Of a stretch of DNA of 64,000 bases, positions 12,207 to 24,100 are shown piece by piece. The stretch covers positions 105,450 to 169,449 of the forward strand of contig MU128954.1 of NCBI GenBank assembly GCA_014904985.1. The letters are read 5' to 3'. The position numbers and the translations under genes are program-made. The DNA is from Hydnum rufescens UP504. Lineage: Eukaryota > Basidiomycota > Agaricomycetes > Cantharellales > Hydnaceae. The notes beneath the pieces are model-generated. The model ran no database searches. It was not told the origin of the DNA and saw nothing but the letters and a program-made list of their open reading frames with translations. Numbering within the stretch: position 1 is the stretch's first letter; each line of letters opens with the position of its first letter.

Positions 12207-12930
12207 AGGCTTTATGCGATGTGGATGTGGATATCTCGCCTGTACCCTTGCTTATCTGTCAATGTTGTCTGTTTTTTACCCGCCTGTTGGCGTTATATTC
12301 TACGAAGTTCTATCTCGTTTTTCCTATCGTGCCGCGAGCAGTGGTATCGGGTGGCTTATGCTTATCCTGTCATCCACCATTATTTCAGCAACATTTTAGT
12401 CATTTGTAGTTCCCACCATCCGGAGGAGGCATTATTAAAGCCACTCGTTAGCCGCCCAGGGAGCCGCATTGGGTTGCTTATCCTTGTCCAGTCATCCACC
12501 ATGATTTGAGCAGCATTTTAGTCATTTGCATCCTCCATTGACTAGTGGAGTATGGCGGGCATCATCGAAGCCACCCTGAGCCACCCAGCGAAAGGATTCT
12601 CCATTATCTTTGAGCAGCGTGGGTTGATTACCTGGATTTGTCATCTATAATTATTCAGAATGCTATCTTTTGCCGCCGGAAGTCTAGAGCATAGTTCGGC
12701 TCAATTCCCGCCTAGAGGGTATTTAGGTTGGGAACGACGTCGGCACCGGAAGCAAATTGGGGGCGCCGCGTCCTTTGCCCGCCTCTGCACCCATTCCTCA
12801 GTGAATCGGCATGAAGTTCAACAGCCGTATGAAAAATGGCGAGAGGTGCATATCAACCAAAGGAATGACGAATTAGGCCCAAACTGACAGAGGAGCTGTT
12901 CAAATCAGTGCATCCGATCTATGGGAATAG
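12207..12930. other. Gene-poor spacer with tandem repeat
   Basis: No gene was recognised. It holds the imperfect tandem repeat listed separately, then unassigned sequence up to the inverted-repeat element at 12931. Confidence 0.5.
12351..12594. repeat. Imperfect tandem repeat, two units of about 125 bp
   Basis: Unit 1 (12351-12475) and unit 2 (12474-about 12594) share the blocks GTCATCCACCAT, GCA(A/G)CATTTTAGTCATTTG and GAAGCCAC/AAGCCACTC...AGCC.CCCAG. A third, poorer copy may follow at 12595-12660. Neither unit has coding character. Confidence 0.65.
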
Positions 12931-13747
12931 TGTCCGCCGGCCGTGTCCGGCAGACGGACAAAGACAATAGGCAAAAGCGCAAAGCTAGAGTGAGGGAAAC
13001 AGATGTCCAAAGAAGCTGCTGGATGAGCAAGTGTCTCAAGGAGGAATCTTGTTTATGTAACACAGGCTGCCTGCGGGTGCCGAGGGTGGTGGCATACTAA
13101 TAACTGTACATGCTTATGCAGTGTTAAGGTTTAAGTACAAAAGTAATTCTTTCTTTATAGTACGGGGTGAGGATGAGGCGTGAGTCCGCGGGGGCTAATT
13201 GTGGAGTTATCTTTGGTGGTGGCTGTGTGAATGGCCAGAAATAAAATAAGGCTTTCCACACGACACCTTGGGAGTTCCCACTGTTTGTTTGAGGCGCAGG
13301 GTGGTGGTCCCCCAGACCATCATCCGTATAGCCTAAGGTATCCATTGTCTGTCAATGTTTGTCGAGGGCGCCGGAAGCCAATAGGGATGTTGCGAAGTAT
13401 ACGCATTTCATCACCCAGTTTTGCGACAGGGTATGGCATTGGGTGCTCCCAACAACAAGGGAGGCAGAGGTGTACTGCGGAAGGGTCTGAGTTTGGACCT
13501 GCCTTTGCGCGTGGTCCGCCAGTTCGTTCCCGCATGGCCGCCCAGTCGATAAAAATATCAATATCCGGGTATCGCTGTGCGGAAGCAGTCTTGGGCTTTG
13601 CCCAGGCTGCCATCGAAAACCCTGGATATTTCACCAGTGTTATCAACGTAGAAGTTGATTCTTTTCCCGTCGGCACTCTATAAGCGCCCGCCACTGGTGT
13701 AAAGTCCGACCTTATGTCCGGGGTGCCGGACACGGCCGGCGGACAGA
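12931..13747. mobile_element. Inverted-repeat element of about 817 bp with RNase H remnant
   Basis: Perfect 21-bp inverted ends: TGTCCGCCGGCCGTGTCCGG (plus C) at 12931-12951 and its complement at 13725-13745. The direct repeat AATAG sits at 12926-12930 and 13748-13752 and may be a target-site duplication. Using it leaves two extra bases (GA) on the right end. The inside holds no transposase. It carries a degraded RNase H-like stretch on the minus strand. It is most likely a non-autonomous DNA element, or retroelement-derived sequence captured between inverted ends. The superfamily is not assignable. Confidence 0.6.
13352..13640 (-). pseudogene. Degraded RNase H-like domain fragment
   Basis: Two overlapping minus-strand frames give pieces of a retroelement RNase H C-terminus. 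One reads AQRYPDIDIFIDW, the beta-strand before the catalytic loop. The other, one base shifted, reads GNELADHAQRQVQTQTLP, matching the GNE.AD..A motif. The glycine-histidine loop between them is corrupted by the frame break. It lies wholly inside the inverted-repeat element. It is non-functional as it stands. Confidence 0.5.
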
Positions 13748-14882
13748 AATAGTGGCAGTGACGAACTCTCACAGCACCCTTCAAATCATTTCATTGCAAC
13801 CCATCTGGGGTAATACCCGACATGAGGGCCACTACTTGTTCCGGTCCCTCATTAATCGTCAGGCCCCTCCAACTTTATTCTCATTACGTGATCGAGCGGC
13901 TGTGACGAGTGAGTGGCGGCCGTGTGGCATTTTGGAAACCCGCTGGACGTGGGCTGGAACTGACACTTCACGATTCAGGGGGTTCCATCTCTAGGTATCG
14001 CTGCCACTCAAGTCAAGGCTCACTAAGGGGTGATAAGTGTAAATCCAGACTGAGGCGGACGGCTATTAGTAAGTCAATACACTTCAATCGTGTTATTGCC
14101 GCTGCGCAGTGGTCCCAAACGGCGAGTATTGTATCTGACGGCTTGATGGGAACTATTGGATGATCGCCTCGTCGGGGGATCGGGCTCATTGAATTGGGGG
14201 ATGTGGCTGCCGACGGAAGCGCTCTTCGCGTGATCTGATGTGGCTTGGGAGGGCGGGGTGGGCGGGGTGAACTAACTCCCTAGATTAGCTTACAAACTGA
14301 AGTGAGCATCAATCCATCATAGTATGAATCATAGTCCCAATGCTAATGGCTTCAGCGGTACATTCAGAGGCAGCCCAAAATCTGTTTTGCGACGGCACGA
14401 TGCATGGTCAACGTACAAGACCCTCGCTCGCACTTGGTAAGTGTTTGTTCCGGGATCTCTCACCACTAATGTCCAGGAACGAGTGTGGGGGCGTGGAGCC
14501 CTCCCTAGTATGGAATTATATATGTGAGGCAATTTGACTGAAATATTTACTACCGTAATAGGGTTGCATGCGAACCCAATAGTGCGGGGCTATTGCAACC
14601 GATCGAGTTGATGCGCCCAAAAGCAAGACGGAGGAGGCGGCACCGTGGATATAAATTAGAGAGTCGCCGCAGAAGATCCGCACACGAGTGGTGTAAGCTT
14701 CAGTCAGTGGAAAAAAGAACTTTCTGTGGCCGACTCTGTGCCGAATTCCGGGATGAAAAACCATTCTCCATGCCACGATTATGACACCCAACAGGATATT
14801 TGGCTGACTTCTTTTCCCGGTTCACAGCAAGGAAAGATTTCTCGCCTTTATAAAACATGATACTGCACACCCAGTAGTCCAA
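13748..14882. other. Intergenic, nothing recognised
   Basis: Open frames on both strands (for example 14516-14791, -) have no recognisable content. A G-rich tract (GGGCGGGGTGGGCGGGGTG) lies near 14253-14271. The right end should hold the promoter of the zinc-cluster gene. Confidence 0.45.
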
Positions 14883-17016
14883 ATGCCACACGCGAGAGCC
14901 TCGATTATCGGGGGCAACTACCCATTCATTCCAACAACTCTTGGCCGTGGAGAAGCTTGCTTTGGTTGTAGAAAGCATAAGACTGTGAGCTGCTTCTCTC
15001 TACCCTCGAGTCATGCTGCATGTTCAGGATGAATTTCCCATAATGACAGAAATGCGACGGTAGAAAGCCCTCATGCGTCCAGTGTGAGATTCATGGACGG
15101 CGCTGTGCATACATTACTCCTGTCTCAAGAGTCAAGAAACTGGAAGAACGGGTCAAAGAGCTTGAATCTCAACTCCAGGACGCGGTCGATTATTCGCCCC
15201 TAGTTTTGCATTTGCCTATCATGAAGGCCTCGTCCCCCCTTTTCTGCGGTTCCCTAGTCTCCCGGATCCCGTGGACCTCACTCTTCACACTCACCCGGCC
15301 CCTCCAATGACTCGCGATGCTGCCATTCAGAGCCTTCTCGCCTGGGATCCGAATCATTCAATGTCGCATTCTCTTCGTTTGAATCTGTAGGTAACGCGTA
15401 GAGAAAATATATTCATCACTAAATTCGAAACTGTCAGGTTTGACACATTCCTGAACCACCAAGCCCAATACAGCGTCGACGTTTATCTTCCTAGATTCAG
15501 GGAGCGCGTGAACCTTCCTTCTACCCATCCCGATGGCCTTCATCCTTCCCTTGTCAATGCGATCCTTCTTGCTACCAGTTCTAGCTTCGGCCCCGATGCC
15601 AAACCATACGAAGATCTATTCCTTCGACGTGCTCGCGAACAATTTCAACACAGCTTGGCCCATGCCGATCGCCTAGAGGACTTTTTTTGGGCCTGTATTA
15701 TCACAACTTGGTATTATATTCGCAACGGACGGATCCATGAGGCCTATCACTTGGCCACTAGTGAGAGCTGAATGAGTTTTTTCCAACGAATTGAAACTGA
15801 CATGCAGCCTGTAGCCACGATAAGATTCGCTCTTGCTTGTGGTCTTGATCAGATATCGGACCCCAGCACGTATGCCATAACTCCTTCCATAGGCCTCCTT
15901 CCTACACCTCCGGGATATGTTTGAGGTTGCCGAGCGCATTAATATATGGTGGTCTGTTTACCTTGTAGAAAGACGATTGTCTCTCTACATGGCACTCCCT
16001 GGGGGTCTACCTCATGGCGCACATCCAGTTCGTTCATAGCCTCATTCCTGCTGAACTTTGAACTAACATGTACCCGGTAGAATTTTACAACCCCATGGCC
16101 GCGATCTTTTTCTGATGTCGCAAGAGTACGTTTCTTCTCCTGGTCCTGAATTTGTTCATTTATGCGATATTTCCAGTATGGTCTCGACAACTGGCCGAAT
16201 GATGGCTTGAACGGATTATTGTCTCGAGGCGCAACGTTGACAACAGTCGCTTCCGACAGTTTATTAGGCCTTCGGGCAAAGAGCATCGCCCTGCTTGCCC
16301 GCGCCGCCTGGTCTGTGTACACGTCACGATGTGCGTGCCCCTTTGCTAGATACGCGTGACCGGTATGAATTTCCTCTTGGCCCACAGCCTCAGTCCCAGA
16401 GGAGTTTTGGGTTACGCACGTCCGCACAGATAACGCTATTTCTCGCGTCCAAGAAACTTTGCCGAGTGTGAAAGAAGAGCACCACCCCATGACTGGGGAT
16501 ACTGTACATCAAATAAATCCCACCCTCGTTCATATCCACATTACCACATATACTTCTGTCATCATCACTCACCAGGTCACTTCGGATGTTGATCCCTCTG
16601 CATATGAAAAGTGCTTGAAGGCAGCACGGGCCATGGCAGCTGTCACTCGGGATATACACGGTGATCTCTCTATGTTGTATGCTCAGACATTTCTTGGTGT
16701 AAGTGCTCGTCATTCTGTTTCTCGGCCGGTTTTGTTCTAAGCCAGAAAACCGTAGCCTATGCTATGCAGTGGCGCTCAGTTCCTCGAGCAAGAGATCAAA
16801 AGACTACATGCCTCAGGTAGTCCAGATCATGTTCCTGAACTGAGAAACGCACAACAAGATTTAGCATCCATCGCCTATGCTCTCTGGAGTCTTGTAGGAT
16901 TATACCCTGGTCTCGGTCAGTACTGTCTCCATCTGGATATTTATTCTGGACATGTCTTAATAGTCTTGCATATAGTCCCGTACCTCCATCGGATCCGATC
17001 TTTGCTTGATGACTAG
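14883..17016 (+). CDS. Zn2Cys6 zinc-cluster transcription factor with fungal-specific TF domain
   Basis: Nuclear DNA-binding regulator; target genes unknown. Start ATG 14883 (MPHARASIIGG). The zinc cluster ACFGCRKHKT|KCDGRKPSCV then QCEIHGRRCAY gives C-x2-C-x6-C-x6-C-x2-C-x6-C, split by an intron at about 14985-15050. A coiled coil follows (SRVKKLEERVKELESQLQD). The regulatory domain is pieced from several exons. These are FLNHQAQYSVDVYLPRFRER, LHPSLVNAILLATSSSFG, TTIRFALACGLDQISDP, RDMFEVAERINIWWSVYLVE and TTPWPRSFSDVARYGLDNWP. It then reaches CLKAARAMAAVTRDIHGDL and PELRNAQQDLASIAYALWSL. The frame must shift by one base near 15195-15215 (C run) to join the coiled coil to FAFAYHEGLVPPFLRFP. 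A further exon, up to about 17157, is possible (LQAVHLIPSPLDRAF). Confidence 0.85.
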
Positions 17017-17669
17017 GACATGTAGCGGAAAATCGCTAGGAGTTTTTTGTTACAGCCTACTCGTTTGCAGGCTGTTCATTTAATTCCTAGTCCACTCGAT
17101 AGAGCATTTGCTGATCGTAGACTGAAAGTTGTAGCATATTCAGGGTATGTATATTAACTGGAAATTATGGTGGTCACTGTATGTACTTGGAAAAAAAACA
17201 ACCAAAAAAACACGCATATACTCATCAACGTAGCTTTCTTGAGGGGCTGGTTACGACGTGACATATCCTACTTTGCATCCGCTGTCATATTACACAATTT
17301 CCCGGGTGCTGGCCACAGGCGCCCGGGATAAAATTTCCGCCTGAATCATGCCTCACGGGCCAAACTTTTGACACTCAGAATGACGATTCAAAAATCCCAC
17401 TCGGGGGGGAGTTTTGCGCAATCGGAGGCACCAGTTTAAGGATAATTGTGGCCGCCGCCTTGGGGTGTGGGAGGGCATATTCAAAGCACAGTCAGTATGA
17501 TCTTGTAAAGTTGTGCTGCGCTTCACGGGCCTTGAATCGGTCTGTTCTGACAGCTAGAATCCGCATTCGTGGTGCGTTGTTTATCATTAACCAACCCCTA
17601 GATTATAGCAATGCAGGGTTCCGACCAAAGTAGTATGGAGCCCCATAACCGGAGAGAATAGGCAGATCT
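17017..17669. other. Convergent intergenic spacer
   Basis: Lies between the 3' ends of the zinc-cluster factor and the permease. 17070-17157 may be a last exon of the factor. The rest has short A runs and nothing recognisable. Confidence 0.45.
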
Positions 17670-19958
17670 TCATTTCTCGGCGTACGCAGCAACATCGTTC
17701 TCAACATCTCTTGGAGAAGGTTCCCGCTCCACGACACCCTCCTTATCGTTGTCGGTGGACTCGTCCGAGGGAAGCACAAGGTTGAGGATGACAGCGACGA
17801 CTCCAGCGGCAAGGACTAGATTACCATGATGACACAGAAGTTCCGTAAGCTTTCATCATGCCTCGCACGTCTAAGCCAGGTGGGAAAGGGAAATTCTGCT
17901 TACAAGGCGTAGAAAGCACAATTGTAATAGAATCAAAGAATCCCAACAGTCCCGCAGACTTCCCAGCACGAACTTTATCGAACAGATGTTGGAAAATTCC
18001 GGGGACGAGGATATCGCCAAGACCGAATGATAACGCTCCCGCTAGACAATCCGTTCTCGTCGTGTCCATTTGATGTATGACAAGACACGCAGCCCGAGAC
18101 TGCCACCGATGCGAATAGGAACGTCGTCACGCCACCGAGGACTGGATTAGGGACTAGTTTGGAATCTAGATCAGCACGCAGTTCAAGCTTCGGAGACATG
18201 TCACTAAGCGCACTAGCTAGGAATACTCCGGAGAGCTTGCCCAAAATGCCGAATAGAACAAGGAAGCCACAGCACCATCGCCCAGCACCTCTGTTAGCAC
18301 ATCGAGTGATTGCTATAACACCATTGTTCTTTGAGAAATCAAGAACAAAAAATTGAGGGCGACAATCCGGCGGCGAGGAAGTGCGTTATGCGTACCTGAG
18401 CGAAAATGGACAAAGGAGGGACCGTGAAGAGAGCTGAAAAGAAACCACCCAATCCATCCGACTGTGACAGAAAATTATGTCACCACGGTCTAATATGCCT
18501 CTAGTGCAGAAACTACAAGCACTGACCAGAACGCCGCCCTGGATGCGGGAATCAAAATCTGGACCTTCGACTTCGACACGGGAAACCTCGGCTGCCGCCG
18601 TGATGTCCCCGATAGCCTCCATGGCTAACGAGACTTGGACCAACAGATGAGCAAAAGACATATCTAGAGATATTATGAAGATACTTACTATACACAGCTA
18701 GCATCGGCAGAATTGAGGGAGGATGGACTCGGATTTTGAACGTGTGCACCCTTGGAATAAAAAGGAATTAGGGGCGTGTTGAGCCTGTATAACGCTACAC
18801 AGGGAATCTGATGCTGCACCTACCATAAGAAGGTGATCGCTGGTGACGTCCTGATACTACCACCATCGATATAACCTGCTGCTCCAGCCACAATACATCC
18901 TACAACCAATCCCAACACGATGGATGCGTTCTTTAAGAACGGACTCCCAAATATTTCAGCCAGCAATATAGTACTGAAACTCAGGAATCCAAGACCAATG
19001 TACTTCGGGGAACCCCAGGTAAGATGTTTCCGTCCAGTACAAGCCACAGTCTGCGCAGCAGTCGAGACGGACGCCATGCAGCTGGAGCCACCGCCCCAAT
19101 TCACGATACCGGACGAACCTATCAACGACCCTCCGATGAGGACTATAACTGTCCCGGTGACGATGGGTGGAAATATGTTTCGGAGAGTCTTGACTGGAAG
19201 GAAGGATAAGAATATTTCAATAAACGCACAAATAAGACTCGTTCCGAGAAGCATTCCATAGGCATCAGGGCATGGGAGGCGGGTGACGACGCCCGACGCA
19301 GAAATGCTCGTCGGGCACGTGCCATTGGCGTACAGTGTATTAAAGATCTATCGAAAAGAGGTCGATTTTTTCTAGCACTGGGCTGTCACGATTGAAACGA
19401 CGTACAGAGAACGCGGTACTAAGGGTCGCGAAGCTTGTCCCGACAACGGAGATGAGGCCTGTGCCCAGGCGGAACCTCCCCCAGAGCTTAATTCTGGACA
19501 TCTGCACTGAGCTCAGAATACCACATCCGATCAGACTGGCACTAATTAGGTAGGATAGTAGTTGACCATCAAGGGACAACGCGCTGGAAAGGATGATGGG
19601 TGGAGTAATCAATCCCGCCAACATCGCCAAGCTATCTGTCCAAATCAAGACAGCGATGAGGGAGAGAAAAAGGCCAAGGTAGAGGGGATATTCTCTCACG
19701 TTGAAAGCCACACACCATAGCAAGGAGGATGGGAAGTTCAGCATCCAGAGGGTAGAAGGGAGGTGGCCGCGTCTTGGTGTTTGAGAAGGAAAATGGGAGG
19801 GTTGGGGTGCAAAGCCACGCGTAATGGTAGTCTCCAAGCCATCCATCCCTAGTGGTCACCTTACGAACGGTGCGTTTGAGGGTGCGGAGCCCCCGGGACT
19901 TGGGAGATGGCGAGGACGTGGTTGGGACTGGCGTTGGTGATGGTTGCCGGTCGGCCAT
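17670..19958 (-). CDS. UapA-type nucleobase:cation symporter (NAT/NCS2 purine permease)
   Basis: Plasma-membrane proton symporter of the nucleobase-ascorbate transporter family, by homology for uric acid/xanthine. Start ATG 19958 (MADRQPSPTPVPTTSSPSP), with a hydrophilic N-terminus. The rest is many membrane segments: HYAWLCTPTLPF, LAMLAGLITPPIILSSALSL, LLSYLISASLIGCGILSSVQ and GLISVVGTSFATLS. The family-typical VKTLRNIFPPIVTGTVIVLI, SLIGSSGIVNWGGGSSCM and FAWQ-like helices follow. MEAIGDITAAAEVSR and GPDFDSRIQGGVL come next. The NAT signature FAQ|NNGVIAITR (Q-N-x-G-x4-T-R) is split by an intron at about 18335-18395. The tail ends in an acidic stretch (STDNDKEGVVEREPSPRDVE), stop 17670-17672. 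Key Q, N, G, T and R residues are kept. Minor frame doubts remain near 19700-19850. Confidence 0.88.
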
Positions 19959-21106
19959 AGTATTCGTGGGGCGAGGTTGGGGAAACTAAGCGATCGCACC
20001 GCAGATTGTCTATCTCGCCACTTCATCGCACTAGATATCGGAAGCAAAGTCGCTTGTTGTTGGTGTTGTTCTCACACAAGATGTGTCTAGAGAAGCCAGA
20101 GCTTATTTCCGACATTGGGTGCAATCTCTCTGATATACTAGACAGGGCGGAGGGCCAAACAAGCGAAAACGTGGCCTCAAGACAACACTAGTATACCTAT
20201 CGTGATATTACTAATATGACATGTACTCGCATCTCTTGGGCGCTGTAGGGCCGTGCACTGCAACCGAGGAATTCACCCAATCCATTCTATCAATAGGGAC
20301 AGAGCTAGGGTTGTCCGCACTCCTCAGCCGAGACCGGAAGGTGTTTGTCCACTGTAGTGGGGAATCCAAAGACATCAGCTTGAGAGCCAACTGACCTTGT
20401 TTTGCATTTTTGTTACCATTTTTGCTCCGTATACAGTATTGTAAAGGACCCTATTATTCTGGAGCTATGCAGTCTAGAATACGAGTAAGCATTGAGGGGT
20501 ACTCTGCATTTTCAATTGAGGTGGACATCTGTTCATCATTTCTTTGGCCCAGGGTCATCACGGAGATCTAGCTAGAGTTCACCAAATCCGGTCTTGTCAA
20601 TGGAGGTCGGTTCGTCTAAGATCCCAACATATACGTTAAGTCCAGGTGTGAGCTTTCTCAGTGATGACAGGGATTCGTTGTTGTGAGAAGCTCCATCCGT
20701 GCTGATGCGGGCTAATCCTTACTGTAAATGATACCGAATATGCGCGTCAGTTTCTTCACGGCCTCAAATTATTGCAGTACTTCCGATGGTCGAGTCCTTT
20801 TCATTGAAACATCATGGAAGGGGAACTGCTCCCGGCACACCTGAAAAGTGCTGCCTATTTCGGTAGTTCGATAAAGAAGCGGTCTGTGTGTCGACGGTCC
20901 ATGGGGTTAGTCGGTGCAGTGATTTGCGAACGTCATGGTTGAATGCTAGGGTTTCTCTTCGGGGATTGATTCTGACTGGGAGTCCACCAAAAGTAGGTGA
21001 CCGTATTGAATCCATAGTGTATCGGGAGAACGTATTTTGGGTGGGGTTTGAATCTTTGGACGGCACTTTTACTATGCACGTGACCTGGTGGTGAGTTGTT
21101 GAAACG
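19959..21106. other. Divergent intergenic spacer, nothing recognised
   Basis: 1.1 kb between two divergent genes (permease and ATAD2-like). Only short frames without recognisable content. No tRNA-like promoter boxes or inverted repeats were noticed. Confidence 0.5.
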
Positions 21107-24100
21107 ATGAACGAAGAGGAAAGTGAATACGAAGACAACCTCGGCACTCCACGACCTCAATCGCCTCCACCTGCGAGCCTAAAGATCAGAATAATCAAGC
21201 CGAAACTACCTCTAGAGTCCAGCATGATTCCTAGCCATCGAGCGTCGCGCTCCAGTACAAGACCTCCTGATCGGCCTGTTCGAGAGACTCGACTACGTTC
21301 GCGCGTCAGCTACGATGATGCTACCCCCACGGATGATTCTTCTCCCAGGCATGTGCCTCCTCCACGTACCACTCGGTCTGGTAGAAATGCCCCCAGCATG
21401 TACGTGGATGATTTTCCTGACGACGAAGACGACGACGATATACCCCCTCGCCGCCTGGGGAAGAAACGGATGTCTTCCACACGCTCAACCCGGAGGAGTG
21501 GTGATGCACAAGATTTTGTGGTAGATGATCGCGACGACGAGCTCTCCGACCGTCCATACCCTTTACGGTCCCGAGTGCGAAAACCCCCAACCCCCAACCA
21601 CCGCGCGGTCCCCCGCAGACAACCATCCCGTAGAAAGAATGACGATGATGGCGATGGCGAATTTCAATTAACAGAGAAGAGCGAGTTGGAAAGCGACGAT
21701 GGCCCAAGTCATGACGATGACGCTCCCATTACCTCTCCATCCCCTTCTCCAGGGCCGACTCACCGGGGAAATATGCATGTCAATCACAGTCCTCGAGGGT
21801 ACACCCTCCGCCCCCAGCGAAAACCCGTTAATTATGAAATACCCCCACCACTAGACGTTGACCTTTTTGCGGATGCTCCCAATACAAATGGGAGAAGCAA
21901 GGGGGCAGGAAGAGCGTCTCGGGCTGCGTTCACTCGTACCGGGAGCCAGGGTTTTCTCGGCACATTTGCCACGCTCCCCCCTCCACCTCCCATAAACAAT
22001 GACTCGGACTCGGACGATCCCAATAATCCAGCAGCAAAACCTCTTTCTGGTCCGACCCCATCAGGAAGCGGGGGTGGATTAATTGGTGGAGGGAGCTTAA
22101 CGGCTGGGGACCTGGCTGCCGCCGCCGGCACACCTGCAAACTTTGGCAAAGTAAGCAAAGATAGTGGTGCGTATCACCCCTCATGTCAACAACAAGCTAT
22201 ATCTCATGAGTCATGCGACGTGTAGCTCTTGCTGACACAGATCCTCTTGGAGTCAACGTAAATGTGACCTTCGACGAAGTTGGTGGTCTGGACGATCATA
22301 TAGCTTCACTCAAGGAAATGATTACATTGCCCCTTCTCTATCCGGAAATATTCCACCAGTTCAAAATTACTCCCCCCCGAGGTGTATTGTTCCATGGTCC
22401 ACCCGGCACCGGGAAGACGCTTTTGGCTCGTGCCTTGGCAGCTAGTTCTCGCAGTGGTGGAAGGGATATCTGTAAGTTGGGGATATTTTGAGCACACCTA
22501 GCGCTGATAAGGTGCACTCACGAAATTTACAGCCTTCTTCATGCGTAAGGGTGCCGATATTCTGTCAAAATGGGTCGGTGAGGCTGAGCGACAGCTTCGC
22601 CTTCTCTTCGAGGAGGCCCGAGCCTGTCAGCCGAGCATCATATTCTTCGACGAAATTGATGGTCAGCTGGTTATTTCTCGGATTCGAGGACTGGGGTCTA
22701 TTCTCATTTTCCGTATCGTATAGGGTTGGCTCCAGTGAGAAGTAGCAAACAAGACCAGATCCATGCCAGTATCGTCTCTACACTTTTGGCACTTATGGAC
22801 GGGATGGACGGGCGGGGTGCGCTTTTCGAACCTCCTCAGGCAATGAGAGACTGATCCCGGAAACAACTTGCCAGGTCAAGTAATAGTAATTGGGGCTACC
22901 AATAGGCCGGATGCCGTCGATCCAGCTCTGCGGCGTCCTGGACGCTTTGACCGTGAATTTTACTTCCCCCTTCCTAGTCTTGCCGCTCGTCAGCGTATCT
23001 TGAGGATCTTGACCAAAGGTTGGGAAGGTTGGGATGGCGACAAAGGTGAACCTATGATTCAAGTGTTGGCGGAAGCCACAAAGGGATATGCGGGCGCCGA
23101 CCTTCGCGTTGGTCTAGATTTCACGCCTATTCTTCGACACATTCTGATATTTCATCGCAGGCTCTTGCTACTGAAGCGACCCTCAATGCCGTCCAACGCA
23201 CATATCCACAGATTTACAAATCTGTAGATCGTCTTGTCGTCAAGCCTGAGTCAATTCGTGTCGCCCCCAGAGATTTCCTGATCTCTGTGAAGAGTGTGTG
23301 ACTTCGTTATGTGCGAAGATCCAGTACTCATAGTATTCGTTAGAACTCATTCCCTCCTCTGCGCGCTCAACGGCTTCTGCGGCGGCACCACTACCTGTTC
23401 AAATTGTTCCCCTCCTCCGAGACAGACTTGAACGTGTCAAAGATCTTCTCAATCGTATTCTGCCTATCTCAAAGCAGCGAAACGCACTTGAAGAGGCTGA
23501 ATGGGAACCAGAAAAGGGCGAAGACGGGGGCTTTGAACGAGAAATGAGATTGCAAGGTACACTTCTTCGTACTGGCCTCGGTATCATCTGCCGATAATCT
23601 TGCGGATATTTAGCAATGGAGACATTGCGGTTGCATCGACCTCGGATTTTGATCCATGGACCCCCAGGCATGGGTCAAACTTATCTTGGTGCCGCGGCAC
23701 TGCATCATCTAGAGGGGTTTCATATTCAGAGCCTGGATTTGGGTTCTTTGCTTAGTGACTCGACGCGAGTGAGTGTGTAGTTTATTTGTTCTTCACCATG
23801 CTGCTCATCTGGCATCTTGTGATAGTCTGTCGAGGCGACCATCGTTCAACTGTTCGTAGAAGCAAAACGCCACAAACCATCCGTTATTTATATTCCCTCT
23901 CTCATTGGATGGTCTGCAGCGATCTCTGATGTAGCACGTACAACTGTACGGGAGATGCTGGACTCTCTCGCTCCCACGGATCCGATTTTGCTGTTTGGGG
24001 TGGTGAACGGTAGTCTAGATGAAGTTCCCCGTGACATTCGGGACTGGTTCGGGTATTCTCGTGAGACCCGTGTTTTTCTTTGTTCTCCGACCCCTGCAGA

